Positions 1 through 11,394 of a stretch of DNA of 64,000 nt are shown here, piece by piece (the first letter of the stretch is position 1; every line of letters begins with the position of its first letter). A program made the position numbers and the translations under genes. This DNA is from Amphimallon solstitiale (taxonomy: Eukaryota > Arthropoda > Insecta > Coleoptera > Scarabaeidae). Under the pieces are notes generated by a model. That model was not told the origin of the DNA, did not search any database, and saw only the letters and a program-made list of their open reading frames with translations. The stretch covers positions 23,254,262 through 23,318,261 of the forward strand of contig OY720677.1 of assembly GCA_963170755.1 (NCBI GenBank), written 5' to 3'.

Positions 1-177
1 CATGTCCAAAACTTTTGCCTGCTACCAACTTACTTTCTCCAACACTGCTTGGGCGTCCTTCAAAATCAAACACCGCAAATCCAACTTCTATAGTAGAAGC
101 AATATCTTTAAAAGACAAATCTATAGTTGAAACATCACCAAAACCTTCCACATAAAGGTACCTATCTATTCATATAT
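1..177 (-). other. Possible partial coding exon, unknown
   Basis: On the minus strand the frame is open from about 177 down to the window edge and reads like ordinary protein (contains EVGFAVFDFEGRP). A possible acceptor, TAG before GTACC, lies at its start. I do not recognise the protein. It could be the end of a neighbouring host gene that continues off the window, or part of an old transposon. The support is only the open frame and its composition, so confidence is low. Confidence 0.25.
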
Positions 178-548
178 ATGTTTTGTTATAGCCAAATTGT
201 AATCTGTTATAAGAAAATGCACCCAAAAATGCATTGAAGCTGATGTTTATAAATCCTAATATTAAGTACAAAATTAATTTTTTTTTCTAGGACTCTTATA
301 AATGTCAAGAGCAGAAGCAACGTATTTAAACATTTTTATATGTCTTTCCAACAATTAACACCAAAGAAAAAAAAACTATTAATTGATGTTATTAATAAAA
401 AGGAAGATTATTACGGAAACTAAAAAGGGAATGTAAGAGACGAGGAAAAAATATAAAAGACTTGTGCTTCCTTGTTTCGGAAACACAATGTTCATCTCCC
501 CATAAAAATTGGTACAGAGAATCGCATTATGTAAGCAAACTTTTCCGA

Positions 549-1599
549 TACAGTGGATGCTTATAAAATTGATCAGAATACGCCATACATATTCAGAAGT
601 ATGCACAAATTAAGGGAAATACATTTGGCCCCTATAATGCGTACAGCAATGAAAGTAAAAATTGCTGCGCAAGTTTTTGGCAGAACTGTGGCTACTATTT
701 ACTCTCTCTTAAGTAGTGGTAAGAAATATAATGTGATTTCTGTTAACATTATTCATAGCATTTTATTTCAGGAATTCTACCTCAAAGATCTGTTGCAACA
801 GCATCTTTTGTGCAACAAGTAGATGAGCTATTGATAGCTTTAATGGAAATTCAATGACAAGCCTGGACGGAAAAAATCTTTGTCGTTGTGCCACTGAAGA
901 TTCAAGACATATTTTATTATTTATTATATTAATGGTTTAATATATGCTGGGTTGCAAGGAGGTAATTGCGAAGCAGATGATGGTATACTGTTAAGTGATT
1001 TAAGGTCATTTTTACATGTAGAATCAGCTGATGAAGTGGAAGTAAATGAATTGGAATCTGAAACAGTAAGTATTCCAACTGATCTGGCTAATGAAGTTGC
1101 TGAAGATATCGCCATCTCGGTTACTACTGGTAAAGTGAATATACTGTGAGTAGCTTATGTCAGCGGCTATATCGCAAGTAGAATCTTAAAAGATGTTGAT
1201 TGTAAAGATTGTTCCATGGCACACAACAAGCAAGAAATTACTTTGCAATCAATTTATTTATTACAAAGATTTTCCGAAGAAGAGAAAAAATTGGTATATT
1301 CATCAGAAAATTTAGTAATTATAGTGGGACATGGAGTGACGGAATTAGAAAATATTCTGAAAATACTATGTGCTGACAATATGGTAGAGAAGAAAGTAAT
1401 AAATCATATTAACAATACATTGAATTTTTCATGGATAGAATGCAATGTCCACAAAACATTTATTGAAAAATGTATTGGTAAAGGAATATGTAAAATAGGT
1501 ATTCCATGGTATTGCAAAAGGCTGAATCAGGAGAATAAGGAAATTAATTTAGAGCGCCGTGCTTCAGAAAGAAAATTGAAGAAATTGAGACAGGAGTAG
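549..1599 (+). pseudogene. P-element-like transposase remnant (middle and C-terminal parts)
   Basis: The first part (549-718) reads MKVKIAAQVFGRTVAT, resembling the conserved MKVKLAAQVF block of P-element/THAP9-type transposases. A 53-nt intron (719-771, GTAAGA..TTTCAG) joins in frame to a segment with SFVQQVDELL. After a disrupted stretch, an open frame runs from about 952 to 1599 with VSGYIASRILKD, typical of the C-terminal part of these proteins, and ends in GIPWYC. A single in-frame TGA at 1147-1149 interrupts it. The N-terminal THAP domain and the ends of the element were not found. Family assignment is from remembered motifs, and the copy looks dead. A relative of the same C-terminal segment lies at 19753-20148 on the minus strand. 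Confidence 0.7.
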
Positions 1600-1990
1600 A
1601 TTTTTTGTCATGTTTATTATTTTTATTTTGTCTATTATGCTGTGATTATTACCTTATTATTAGTTGCTGGTTTTCTTTTTATTTTCCTAATACACTACTT
1701 GATATTTTTCAATAATTTAACAAATATATAATTGAACTGTCATGATATATTTTTATACTTTGTTAAACAATTCTATACTAAATATATTGTTTTAAAAATA
1801 AAATTTTGTCCTTTCCATTTTTTTTTATGTCACTGTCTTACTGAATGTAATAAAACTTTTTAGAAGTAATGCAAAAAGATATTTTTTTTAAGTAAAATAT
1901 TTCTTCTATGCATCAAACAATAAGATTTATAACTTATATTTGAAAACGATTATTACGTTCAACTTTTCATATAAAATATTGTGATATGTT

Positions 1991-2080
1991 ACATGTGATT
2001 AATTTAACATTGAATTTAATACAATCTGTTGATAGATTTATTACAAATTGTATTAAATTCAACGTTAAATTAAAACATGT
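1991..2080. repeat. 90-bp inverted repeat (hairpin)
   Basis: Arms of about 35 nt beginning ACATGT and ending ACATGT pair around a loop of roughly 20 nt. It lies downstream of the P-like transposase remnant and upstream of the PRDM-like gene. It could be the subterminal repeat of the P-like element or a small fold-back MITE. No target duplication was identified. Confidence 0.6.
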
Positions 2081-2371
2081 AGTGCACTTTAAATTTTAAA
2101 GTTCCAACTAACTGCGTTTAAATTTGCCGCGTATGCTCCTAGTGGTGCCATCTGGCACGTGCCTACCTAAAAGAGTGAGATAGGACACTCTTTTTTCTTT
2201 GTTTATCTCGGACAAATTTTTAACATTAAGTTGCCGGTTTGGAGTAAAATACCCAAATATTTTTATCTTATCAACCGCCATTTTATATGACTGTTACTAC
2301 AGAGTTGTGTTGTTGCTGAATTACTCGCATTTAACAAATTATTAATGCTAACTTAAGGATTATTGTTAATA

Positions 2372-5300
2372 ATGGATGATTATGTTGACCAAGTTCATAT
2401 GAATGACGCAGAAGAACCGTGCCAAGAAGATAGTTTTATAGAGGATAAGGTGTGTATCTCTGAAACTGTTATTACTATAGACAAAGCTGAATTACAAGAC
2501 AATTTTTGGCAAGACAAACTAAAACAGTACGATGCCTCCACATTTTTGGATAATCTTAAAACAGAAGTGGCACCATTTGAAGTGACTAACATGCAAAATG
2601 ACTACGTTAACATAGGACAAGAGATCAATGCTAATAATATTAAAATAGAATTTGATAATGGACTCCTCTGTAAGTAAATACGTAGTAATAGCTGTTCCAT
2701 GTGTATTTTGTTATAATTTGTACAGTATATTTGCAACTACATCCATGACCTTGTTTATTAATAGTTTTCTATAGTTATACAACCTACAGAAAACTGTAAA
2801 CAGGGGGACGAAGGGATGCGGTCATACAATGGTGTACTCTGTACTCTGATGAAAGCCGATTGTATTTAGTATCTTCATAGTAACTTTAACTTTTACTAAA
2901 AAAAATTAATGAATGGGCACATCCTACTCCCGAACCCCTCTGGTGGCTACCGTCCTTCAGTTGTATATCTATAGTATATATAATCAAAGTCCTTGGTAAT
3001 ATTGCTGGACATCACCAACTCTTAAATAAAACTTTATCCATACGTACCCTTGTTGGAACTATTTTAAGGCAAGCAAACTCTTAATGGAAGCAACACCATT
3101 AGAAGTTTCAGATTGCGTTGTTTGTAAATAGTAGTGAAACATCTGCAGCATAAGTAAAAAATGCATGTACCTAACACAGAATTTTTTCTGACTATTGAAA
3201 AAGTGAATCTCTAAAAATCTGATTCTCATTCATTACAAACACCAAGCTGTAATGTTTTCATTTTCAAACCTGTGTTATGTTTCAAATGCTAAAGATGTCT
3301 TTTTCTTTTGAAATGTTTTGAATCTATTTTAAAATACTTCATCAAGATGTTGCAACACCGCCATTATATACCCAAGCAAATGGTTCAACCAGCTTTGAAA
3401 TGATCTGTGCGCGTTTTGACCTTGTTTGGTGTATGGCACCTCAATTATAACCTTAAAATATTCGAAAAGTTTTTGTTTTAAAATATGTCTTTAAAATATT
3501 CAGAATGATTGAAGATGAAATGGTGGAATTTCAACTCAGGATTTTTTTAGTTATTATTGATTTGTTAACTACTAAATTTTTATTCAAAATTAAGTATTTA
3601 TATTTGTTGCTTAGGGGTATCTGGAAGATTATTACTTATAACTCTGTTGTTTACAAATTTGGGTGTCCCATAATCAGTTTTAAAATGGGTGCATTTTTGT
3701 GGCACTGCATAATGATGAAGTAGCGATTGCAACAGTTTTAAATTGTTTTTGAAACACTTTCATGATCAAAAAGATGTCTTAAGGTCAGGTTATTTTAACG
3801 TAAATCATCACAGTTTCTTGTCATCCATGTCATATATTACTTGACTATTTTGAAAACTAACAGTGTTGCAAATATTTTTGAGGACTTTATATATCACAGT
3901 ATGAATATGTGTTTCATCATTCTGTACTTATTTAGAAAATCATCAAATGTTATGATTCCTAATCCATGTAAATTTGGCCAACAGACTGTGAAAATTGTGA
4001 AGCATATTATGAGGACTATTGCATCGAATGTGGTATGCTTGTGCACATTTTAAACAAATATGCTTTGAATAATAGAGACAGCGGAGCACGAGTAGATATA
4101 CCACACAATATTCTAGAAATACAAGATTGTTTAGGACAAATTGGAATACGTGCTTTAAGAATTATCCCTGCAGGTGTCAAATTTGGTCCTTTCACTGGAC
4201 TCAGCACAACAGAATGGCCTTGGGAAATGGATGGGGAGAAATTTTTTGTGGACAGAAATAAATGGAAGTATTTGAATTGGATGCAGTACATTAATCCTAC
4301 CAGGAACACTTCTGAACGAAACTTGCGAGTCCTTCGGTGTGAAGATACTATATATTATGAAAGCACTTGTCCAATTCAACCACATGAAGAATTACTTGTG
4401 TATTTCGGTGATGAATCTGGAAATAGTCCGAATAAATTTGGCGAAGTGGACTTTGTTACCATTACCCAAGACATCATTAAGGACGTATTTGCTTGCACAT
4501 TTTGCTGTCTTGGATTCAACTCGAAATCGCATTTGGCTAAACATAAAGCCATATGTGTTGAGGATGCAGCTCCAATATTTTCAGTTCAAGGTATTGTAAA
4601 TAACTCATTTTAATGTTTATGTATTTGAATATATTGATTTTTGTATTTTGAATGAAATTATCTATGAATTATTAGTTCTCTTTTAAATATTCATGTGCCA
4701 ATGACTAAAATTGTTTAAGTAGATGAATGTTTGAGGAAAGTGGTTGTCTGTAGTTGATATTGAGATTCCAATCCTCAAAGATTTTTTCACCTGTCAGTGC
4801 AGGAATTATATCACATGTGGCACTCTGACAGTTACACTTCCACACATGCAGGGTGTTAAATCAAACACTTCTCTACAAAACTTCAAAGGAAACTCTTTTA
4901 TAACTGTATGAGTGATGATTATGTAGTTGTACTAGGAACTCCAAGGAACAAAGTGCTTTTATTTAAGAGCTTTCAAAAATGAGATATGCTTAAGTAAGTT
5001 GTTTTGAACTGAGAAAAACATGAAAATTATTACCACAAAAGACTTATTAATTAACAATTTGCTGGCAAATTGGCAAGAAATACATAAATTGATGTAGTTA
5101 TACATGGTTATACCACATAACATACATTAACACATTCAGTTTAACATCATGTTTAGGTTTTTCTTGCAACTTATAATTAGAGAGCGGACACGAGAGGATG
5201 ATGACTCATCGCCCATGGGCGCACTATTGAAATGTATTTTTAAAGAGGTTTTAATTTTATTTATATAATTGGATAACAAGTGGCTGGTGATCTATAAAGT

Positions 5301-8300
5301 ACAAAATACCTTATTATTTGTTTATTTTCTCTTCTGTAAGGTTTGTTCTCTTTGAATTAAGTACATCCTTGTAGATAGAAAACGTCCTTTCTACATCGCA
5401 ACTGGTTATAGGTGCGTACTGAAAATATTCTTTTATTTCAACGTATTTTGCAGTTAGATTTTGTGTCATTTTCCCCATACACAATTGCCGCAATGTTATT
5501 AAATCTGGATTTCTATTAAAAACTGCGTCTAACTTTTGTCGAAGGCCACATCCGAAGTCACTTGGAATACTTTTGAAATTATTAATAGCCACATCTAATA
5601 TGGTTAATCCATGTTTTAATTTGAGATTTCCATTTTCAAAATATGTGATTAGTTTAGGCTAATTTCCAAAGTGTTCCTGAAGGAATAATAACTGATTTCT
5701 TAAATTTGGGATTTGTGTTAGTTCCTTGCACTCAGAAATACTTTGAGCATCGTCATTTAAACATGTAACGAAATTTTGTAAACTATCGAAATTCTCTGCA
5801 TAAAAATTAGTAACTTCCAACCATGTCCCCCATCTAGTTATTACTGGCGTTATAACTTTTTTAAAAGCAGATATGTCTATCAATTTCCGGTTACCTGTCT
5901 GATATATATTCACAGATTCTGTGGAGAGCATGTGCTACACAAGTAATATTAAGCAGATAAGGATATGTTTTCTTTAATAGTCTGTCTGTTTTTAACATAT
6001 ATGCGACACTGTCACTAACAATTAAAAGTATTTTTGCCATGTACCTGTCGTCCGAATGAAGCATTTTGTGGAAATTCTCGTCAATGGTTTTAGCAACTGT
6101 TTCCGCATCAACTGTATTTATAACTTTAGATGCTATATTTCATATGCGTTATATGGAATAGTTGGATGTAGTACACCAGCTACAACATTTACCACACAGC
6201 GTCCTAATATATTGACAGTTTCATCGACACTTATCCATAGGTACTGATTTGAAAGATGTCTTCTAATGCATTCTACTGTTTTCGTGAAGCACTTAGAAAC
6301 ATAATATTTGCGTAATGTGGATTCATCAGGAACATTTCGACCAGTATATTTTTGAAGAAGTATTTTGAAAGTGGGATTGTCAAGTTTCTTTAATGGGGTA
6401 TTAGCCGTCATTAAAGCTTTACAGAGTTCTTCGTTAAAATTGTCAGCTTTCAACGGGTCCAATTTCTGTGTGTGTTTTAGCGATGCTAAGTGACGTTGTA
6501 CGTGGGCTTTTTGGGCATTCTGTAACGATATTTTACAGACTATGCAATAAATTTCGGAATCACTGACAATGGAGGACATACAATCAGTATGACCCTTAAT
6601 CCAACTTGCCATTGTTTTACGATGCCATTCTCGACGTTCTTCCATATAATAGTAACATAAACAATGTTCTAGATCTAAATAAATGATAACTAGAAATGTA
6701 TGCGTATGTTATTGAAACTTAACAGGAACTATTACAAATATTACGAAGTACGTAATTAACAGTCAAAACAATGAAAAAACGAAACTAACGTAAGTATGAA
6801 TAGGTATATACATATATAACTAAATATGAACATCTACGTGAGAAATTTCTTGAATTAGCGGTATATTAAATTAATTGATGACAATTACTTGCATTATTTA
6901 AATGTTAATGATTTTTAGGAAAAGAAACACACCACCCCGAGGACTAACACATATGCATTAGTTTCGTTTAACCACTACAACGTGAACACTCGTCAGCTCG
7001 GCCTCTGTAATGTGTTCATTTTCCTATCTACCGAAATTTGTATATATAGTTTCGGGGACGATCTTTGCAAGCTTGAGAGATAATTTCCTATCATTCTCAC
7101 TTAACGAAGGAACCATATTAATTACTATGTTTTCCTTCTACGATATATATATTTAGATATATACGGCAAAGAAAACGGATTATATGTGTTTAATATATAC
7201 ATTAACCACATATAAAATATTAATTACATATATAACTTTATTTATCTTAGGAAATATAAGGAAAATATAATAAATTTTAAAAACCCCTCACGCTTCTACC
7301 TACGCCGTTGAAGAAAGGCTTTTACTCATAAATTCCTTTTTTTGATGGGTATTTTTTGTTGTCGTTTTCAATAACTTTTCAAGGAAACAACCGATGTTGC
7401 AGTTCACCATATGAATAGTGCTCTGTTCAGTAACTGTGTGCTGTTTGCTCCGTTGTAACTCCGTCTTAGTTTAAACCTGGGACGTCCGCTCCCTACTTAT
7501 AATTAACCCTGTCTCATAGTCCAAAATGATATTATAAAGAATTAGAGAATTTGTGTGACAGGAACGTTAGGAAAAGAGTGAAACTTTCGGAATCGCGGGA
7601 CGATTAATGCAACAGCTGTTACGGACGTACAATTTATTTTATTTTTGTTTTGTGCTTTTTATTCCATGATTTTTGTGTTTCACAAATAGTATAGCAATGT
7701 CCGTTTTGCATCTAATTCAGTGAGTGTGTTTTTCATACAATTCCAGAACTTAGGCAGTGCCCCTTTTGCAAAATCCACTTGGACATGAAGGAATACTTCG
7801 AACACCATATGGCCTTCTGCTGCGAGAGGAATGTCAGGTACGATTGCTTTTTATATGATTATATATTAGAAGTGTCAAACTAAATCTAGAATGTTGTAAA
7901 ATGTTTTCAATGGCCAGCGCCTTGTTTTCCTTGCGGCGGTATAACGAAGAGTCATTTGATCGAAAGAATCAACGCGTCCCTTAGTCTTATTGTAAAAATT
8001 AACGATTTCGGGAAGATACGTCGAATTTGGGAACAACCTTCTTCTGCTTTGGTTTGGGAGGACAGTAACAAAGAATAGTATTAAAATCTTTAGAATTCCG
8101 ACTATGGTTACCGAATGATGGTCGAAAAGCTTTCCAGCAGTATCAGTTGAACTGAACCAATTATCCATGGTAACATTGCGGTTAGTACCGTGAATTGGTT
8201 TAGTAAGATTTGATGAATAGTAATCAGCAACAGGAACTCCTTCTGGAGTTGAGCTTTTGCCAACATACAGGTTTTTGCATCACAAAGTGTAACAATTTTC

Positions 8301-10941
8301 ATATCACATTTATCTGGCTCTGAAGGTATGTTACATTTTGAATGGACACCGTGAAACTTGGTAATTGTTAACTAAACTCCAGTAGTCAAATGGCGTTTCA
8401 AGTTCAGGACATTTAGAAAATAATAGCCACAAGCAGATCACGGAATGGTGCAAAACGATCGTTATTTCGCCGTTCTGGCTCCTGGTGTCCCTATTATCAA
8501 ATCGAAGACAATTTATTAAGAAACTTATTCGAGTCTCACTCATGGTAGCACGAAAAACGGGGATTCCTGTATTTTTGTCGAAAAGTTCTTTTATAGTGTA
8601 GTAACAGCGATCATATTCACTACACCAGATTAGTAGAACAAAGCACACAAAGCTCTAATTTCGATTAAATTAGTAACTCTAGTCACGATGGATGCACGCT
8701 TGTGTTTGTTACACCTTCATCATCATTGGGGCATATTTCTTGCGTTGAACTAAAATTTCCTTATTTGTGAACGTAACCACGGAGTTCAAAATATCTTCCG
8801 TGAAAAACAAAGACCATGCTTCAAGTCCACTAGACACATTACGAGTAGATTCTTTATTTCCAGGAAGATGTGAAGCTAAATTTTGCCATTCCTCTTGAAC
8901 CCCCCCCCCCTGCAGTTTAGTCGGTACCTCTTCAGTTTGCAAATATATGTTGTCGTTCTATACGTCATTATCATTTGCATATGATAGTTCTTCATTATTT
9001 TGTGCTGATATTTCTTGGTCTATATTTTCACATTCTACCAAACCGCTGTTTGTTCCAACTGTTTCACTTCAACATTTTGCTTCCAATTCTTGTTGAAGAC
9101 ACAATAGGGGCAAACTTAAATCTTCTTCGTCGTCAGAATCGCTTTAAAATCATTTCTAAAGTTATCTATTACTACGTCTTCTTCTGAAATATCTGATTTA
9201 TAGTCTGCTTCTAAATCAGACAAATTTTCGCTGATCTCCTCAATTTTTTTTTGAGTAAGCGGTCTAGAAGAGCTATATGCCATGCTGAACGCTAAAAGAC
9301 ACCTTTACTATTATAAAATAAACATAACCCTACCTGATTAGCAGGCACTACAATTTTGTGCTGCCATTTGTCAAAAAATAATAACACTTTCGAGCAAGGC
9401 TGTACACCTATACCCCGCCCCGGGTAGTGTTCCAGGGTTAATAGAAACATGGGTATCAAAGGGGGTGGTGAGAATAACTATAGGACTAACGTGAGCCCTT
9501 ACAGCTAGTGGGTACTTTATAACATTAAAGGGCATCATTAACCATATAGTGGTCAAAATAACTCAGCCCCTAACTTGATGGTTTAGCATGGTATTACAAA
9601 TATTCATTTATTTTCAGAAAGTGCATTCTACAGACACCACCGGCCAAGCAAGGCACAGCAGCATTGAACGGACGCAAGAGACGCCTTCGTAAAATATATA
9701 AATGTGAGCAGTGCAATTACAGGACGAAATACCAAGCAGATCTCAAGAAGCACCATAAACAGCATTACGAAGTTAGAATGTATAAATGTGCGATATGTAA
9801 CAGACGTTTCAAGACTAAAGAATCCCTCAGACTGCATGTGGAAAAAACACACGCTTATGTTGGAGGAAAGGACGACCAAGAACATTCTTCGACCGATCAT
9901 ATAAATACATATATAAAAGTAGAACAATCCAGCTCACGAGATCAAAACAAAATATTTAAGTGTTTGCTGTGTGTGTATCAAACAAAACTCAAACGTCATT
10001 TAAAATGCCATATAAAAACTAAACATTTGAAGCACATTGATTATAAATGTGATTCATGTGGATATGGCACAAACAACAAGCAACATTTAAAAGTACATAT
10101 AAAAAGTAAACATTTGAAGGTATTTGATTTTAAATGTGACTCATGTGAATATGGCACAAACAACAGGCACCATTTAAAAGTACATATAAGAAGTAAACAT
10201 TTGAAACAAGTTGATTATAAATGCGACTCTTGTGAATATGGCACAAACCGGAAAGATAGTTTAAAAGTACATATAAAAAGTAAACATTTGAAGGAACTTG
10301 ATTATAAATGTGACTCATGTAAATATGGTACATGCAACAAACGGCTTTTAAAACTACATATAAAAAATAAACATTTGAAGGAAGTTGATTATAAATGTGA
10401 CTCATGTGGATATGGAACAAACATGAAACATTATTTAAAACTACATATAAAGAGTAAACATTTGAAGGAAGTTGATTATAAATGTGACTCATGTGGATAT
10501 GGAACAAACACCAAACGTAGTTTAGAAGTACATATAAAAAGTAAACATTTGAAGCAATTTAATTATAAATGTGACTCTTGTGAATTTTGGACAAACAGCA
10601 AACAAAATTTAGAAATACATATAAAAAATAAACATTTGAAGGAAGTTGGTTATAAATGTCACTCATGTGAATATGGCGCAAACAACAAGCAATATTTAAA
10701 AGTACATATAAAAAGTAAACATTTGAATGTATTTGATTTTAAATGCTCCTCTTGTGAATATGGATCAAACAAGAAATATCATTTAGAAAGACATATAAAA
10801 AGTAAACATTTGAAACAAGTTGATTATAAATGTGACTCCTGTGAATTTAGAACAAATATTAAATATAATTTACAAAGACATATTAAAACTAAACATTTGA
10901 AACAATTGGATTTTAAATGTGTCTCAAAAACTAAACATTAG
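2372..10941 (+). CDS. PR/SET-domain multi-zinc-finger protein (PRDM9-like architecture), 4 exons
   Basis: Predicted exons are 2372-2669, 3985-4590, 7747-7837 and 9618-10941; all have GT/AG borders and matching phases, giving 2319 nt (772 aa). Exon 1 is an acidic N-terminus; ATG 2372 is chosen because the frame has no better start. Exon 2 opens with a CxxC..CxxC knuckle (CENC, CIEC), then a PR/SET domain (FGPF, NWMQYINP, ELLVYFGD) and one finger (CTFCCLGF..H). Exon 3 adds a finger (CPFC..H..C). Exon 4 holds 13 C2H2 fingers in 87-bp units plus a truncated last finger. The family binds DNA through the fingers and may methylate H3K4/K36. Here YFGD stands where vertebrate PRDM9 has, from memory, WYGD, so enzymatic activity is uncertain. 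Introns 2 and 3 carry hAT and piggyBac remnants. A partner gene lies at 55581-63841. Exon borders are inferred; only cDNA would prove them. Confidence 0.75.
2670..3984 (+). other. Intron 1 of the PRDM-like gene
   Basis: The stretch begins GTAAGT and ends at a CAACAG acceptor. It holds the MITE at 2749-2991. Beyond that I see no coding sequence; the short open frames at 3505-3723 and 3841-4053 have no recognisable content. Confidence 0.6.
2749..2991. mobile_element. MITE with TIR family shared with the 21.2-25.7 kb element
   Basis: The left end reads CCTTGTTTATTAATA followed by CTATAGTTATACAACC; the right end is an imperfect inverted copy (AGTTGTATATCTATAG). The same ends bound the 4.5-kb element at 21209-25669. 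Its right third (about 2910-2980) also matches 25577-25655 (GAATGGGCACATCCTACT). It is therefore an internally deleted relative sitting in intron 1 of the PRDM-like gene. No clear target duplication is visible. Confidence 0.6.
4591..5169 (+). other. Intron 2 of the PRDM-like gene, part before the hAT insertion
   Basis: It starts at the GTATTG donor after exon 2. I see no gene or clear repeat in it. The rest of the intron is the hAT element (5178-7495) and 7504-7746. Confidence 0.5.
5178..7495 (-). mobile_element. hAT-like DNA transposon with 8-bp target duplication
   Basis: The ends are inverted (TAGAGAGCGGACACGAGAGG on the left; the inverse of TAGGGAGCGGACGTCCCAGG on the right). Both are flanked by CTTATAAT (5170-5177 and 7496-7503), an 8-bp duplication as made by hAT transposases. 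The 2318-bp element sits in intron 2 of the PRDM-like gene and carries a broken minus-strand transposase. A 5'-truncated relative is at 15826-16490. Confidence 0.85.
5314..6645 (-). pseudogene. hAT-family transposase, degenerate
   Basis: Read on the minus strand from 6645, the first open segment (to 6133) has a zinc-finger-like start (CIVC..H..H, a BED-type pattern) and the stretch SVDETVNILGR, compatible with the first part of a DDE core. The next segment (5931-5659) contains TRWGTWLEV. The last (5592-5314) contains TSCDVERTFSIYKDVL, the typical C-terminal hAT dimerisation motif. The segments lie in different frames or are separated by stops, so no full protein is made. The order and orientation fit one transposase of about 440 residues filling most of the element. 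The BED and dimerisation assignments are from remembered family motifs. Confidence 0.7.
7875..9283 (-). pseudogene. piggyBac-like transposase, degenerate
   Basis: On the minus strand an ATG at 9283 opens an acidic N-terminus (SRPLTQKKIEE). The middle segment (8648-8331) reads IPVFRATMSETRISFLINCL. The C-terminal segment (8168-7875) has DNWFSS, FYNKTKGRVDSFDQMT and TRRWPLKTFYNILD, classic for the DDE_Tnp_1_7 (piggyBac) family. Frameshifts and stops separate the parts. It lies in intron 3 of the PRDM-like gene, opposite in strand. Element ends could not be placed: a tempting pair of TTAA sites (7503 and 9438) would swallow predicted exon 3. A run of ten C residues near 8900 marks further decay. 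Confidence 0.75.
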
Positions 10942-11394
10942 ACGAATGTTGATCCTGTATTTATTCTCATGGTGCGTGGACATGCATTGTTAGTTTAGAC
11001 CGCTTTTTTTTTGTAAATTGTTTGTATCATTGTCAATTATAATAGCGAATAATCACATTGCCCAGTTCCCACAGATTGTTGCGATGTGATGAGTCTTTAA
11101 TCCAGTCCGTTGGTGAAAGCCTTCTATGCTTGAAAACTTTTTTGTAGGCTATGTGTTGCACAATCAAAGGGAAATTAAAATGATTTCTTTGAATCGTTTG
11201 AAGATAAGTGCCCAAAGAAGCTAAACTTAATGAAGCACTCGGCACGATCGATAAACTTGAGCAGAATTCTGGGAGTAATTTGTTAAGAATATTTGGTGTG
11301 GCCGAACCAAGAAAACGAAAACGTTATCGAGAAGATAGCTGACATCTGTCGGTATAAACTGGGCATCCGTGTAAAGGAAAGTAGAATAGATGTA
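10942..11394. other. Sequence downstream of the PRDM-like gene, with a ~120-bp repeat
   Basis: No gene is recognised. Positions 11028-11150 (starting CATTGTCAATTATAATAG) recur in direct orientation at 12805-12925. The minus strand of the first copy reads SPTDWIKDSSHRNNLWELG in an open frame (11245-11033), which looks like a transposase-derived scrap, but I cannot assign a family. Confidence 0.4.

Noticed and set aside
7507..9437. A complete piggyBac element bounded by TTAA-CCCTG and CAGGG-TTAA
   Set aside because: Only 5 bp of the ends match well, and the interval would include the phase-required exon 3 (7747-7837) of the PRDM-like gene, so I report only the transposase remnant.
4590..9618. 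Direct splice from the SET exon to the finger-array exon
   Set aside because: Exon 2 ends with one base of a codon and the array exon begins with one base; the phases do not match without exon 3.
10130..10507. Minus-strand open frame of 125 codons
   Set aside because: It is the reverse of the finger array; similar shadow frames lie opposite the other array (55856-56125, 56813-57067).
10020..10930. Regular repeats resembling a CRISPR or satellite array
   Set aside because: The 87-bp period encodes consecutive C2H2 fingers in one open frame with a splice acceptor upstream.
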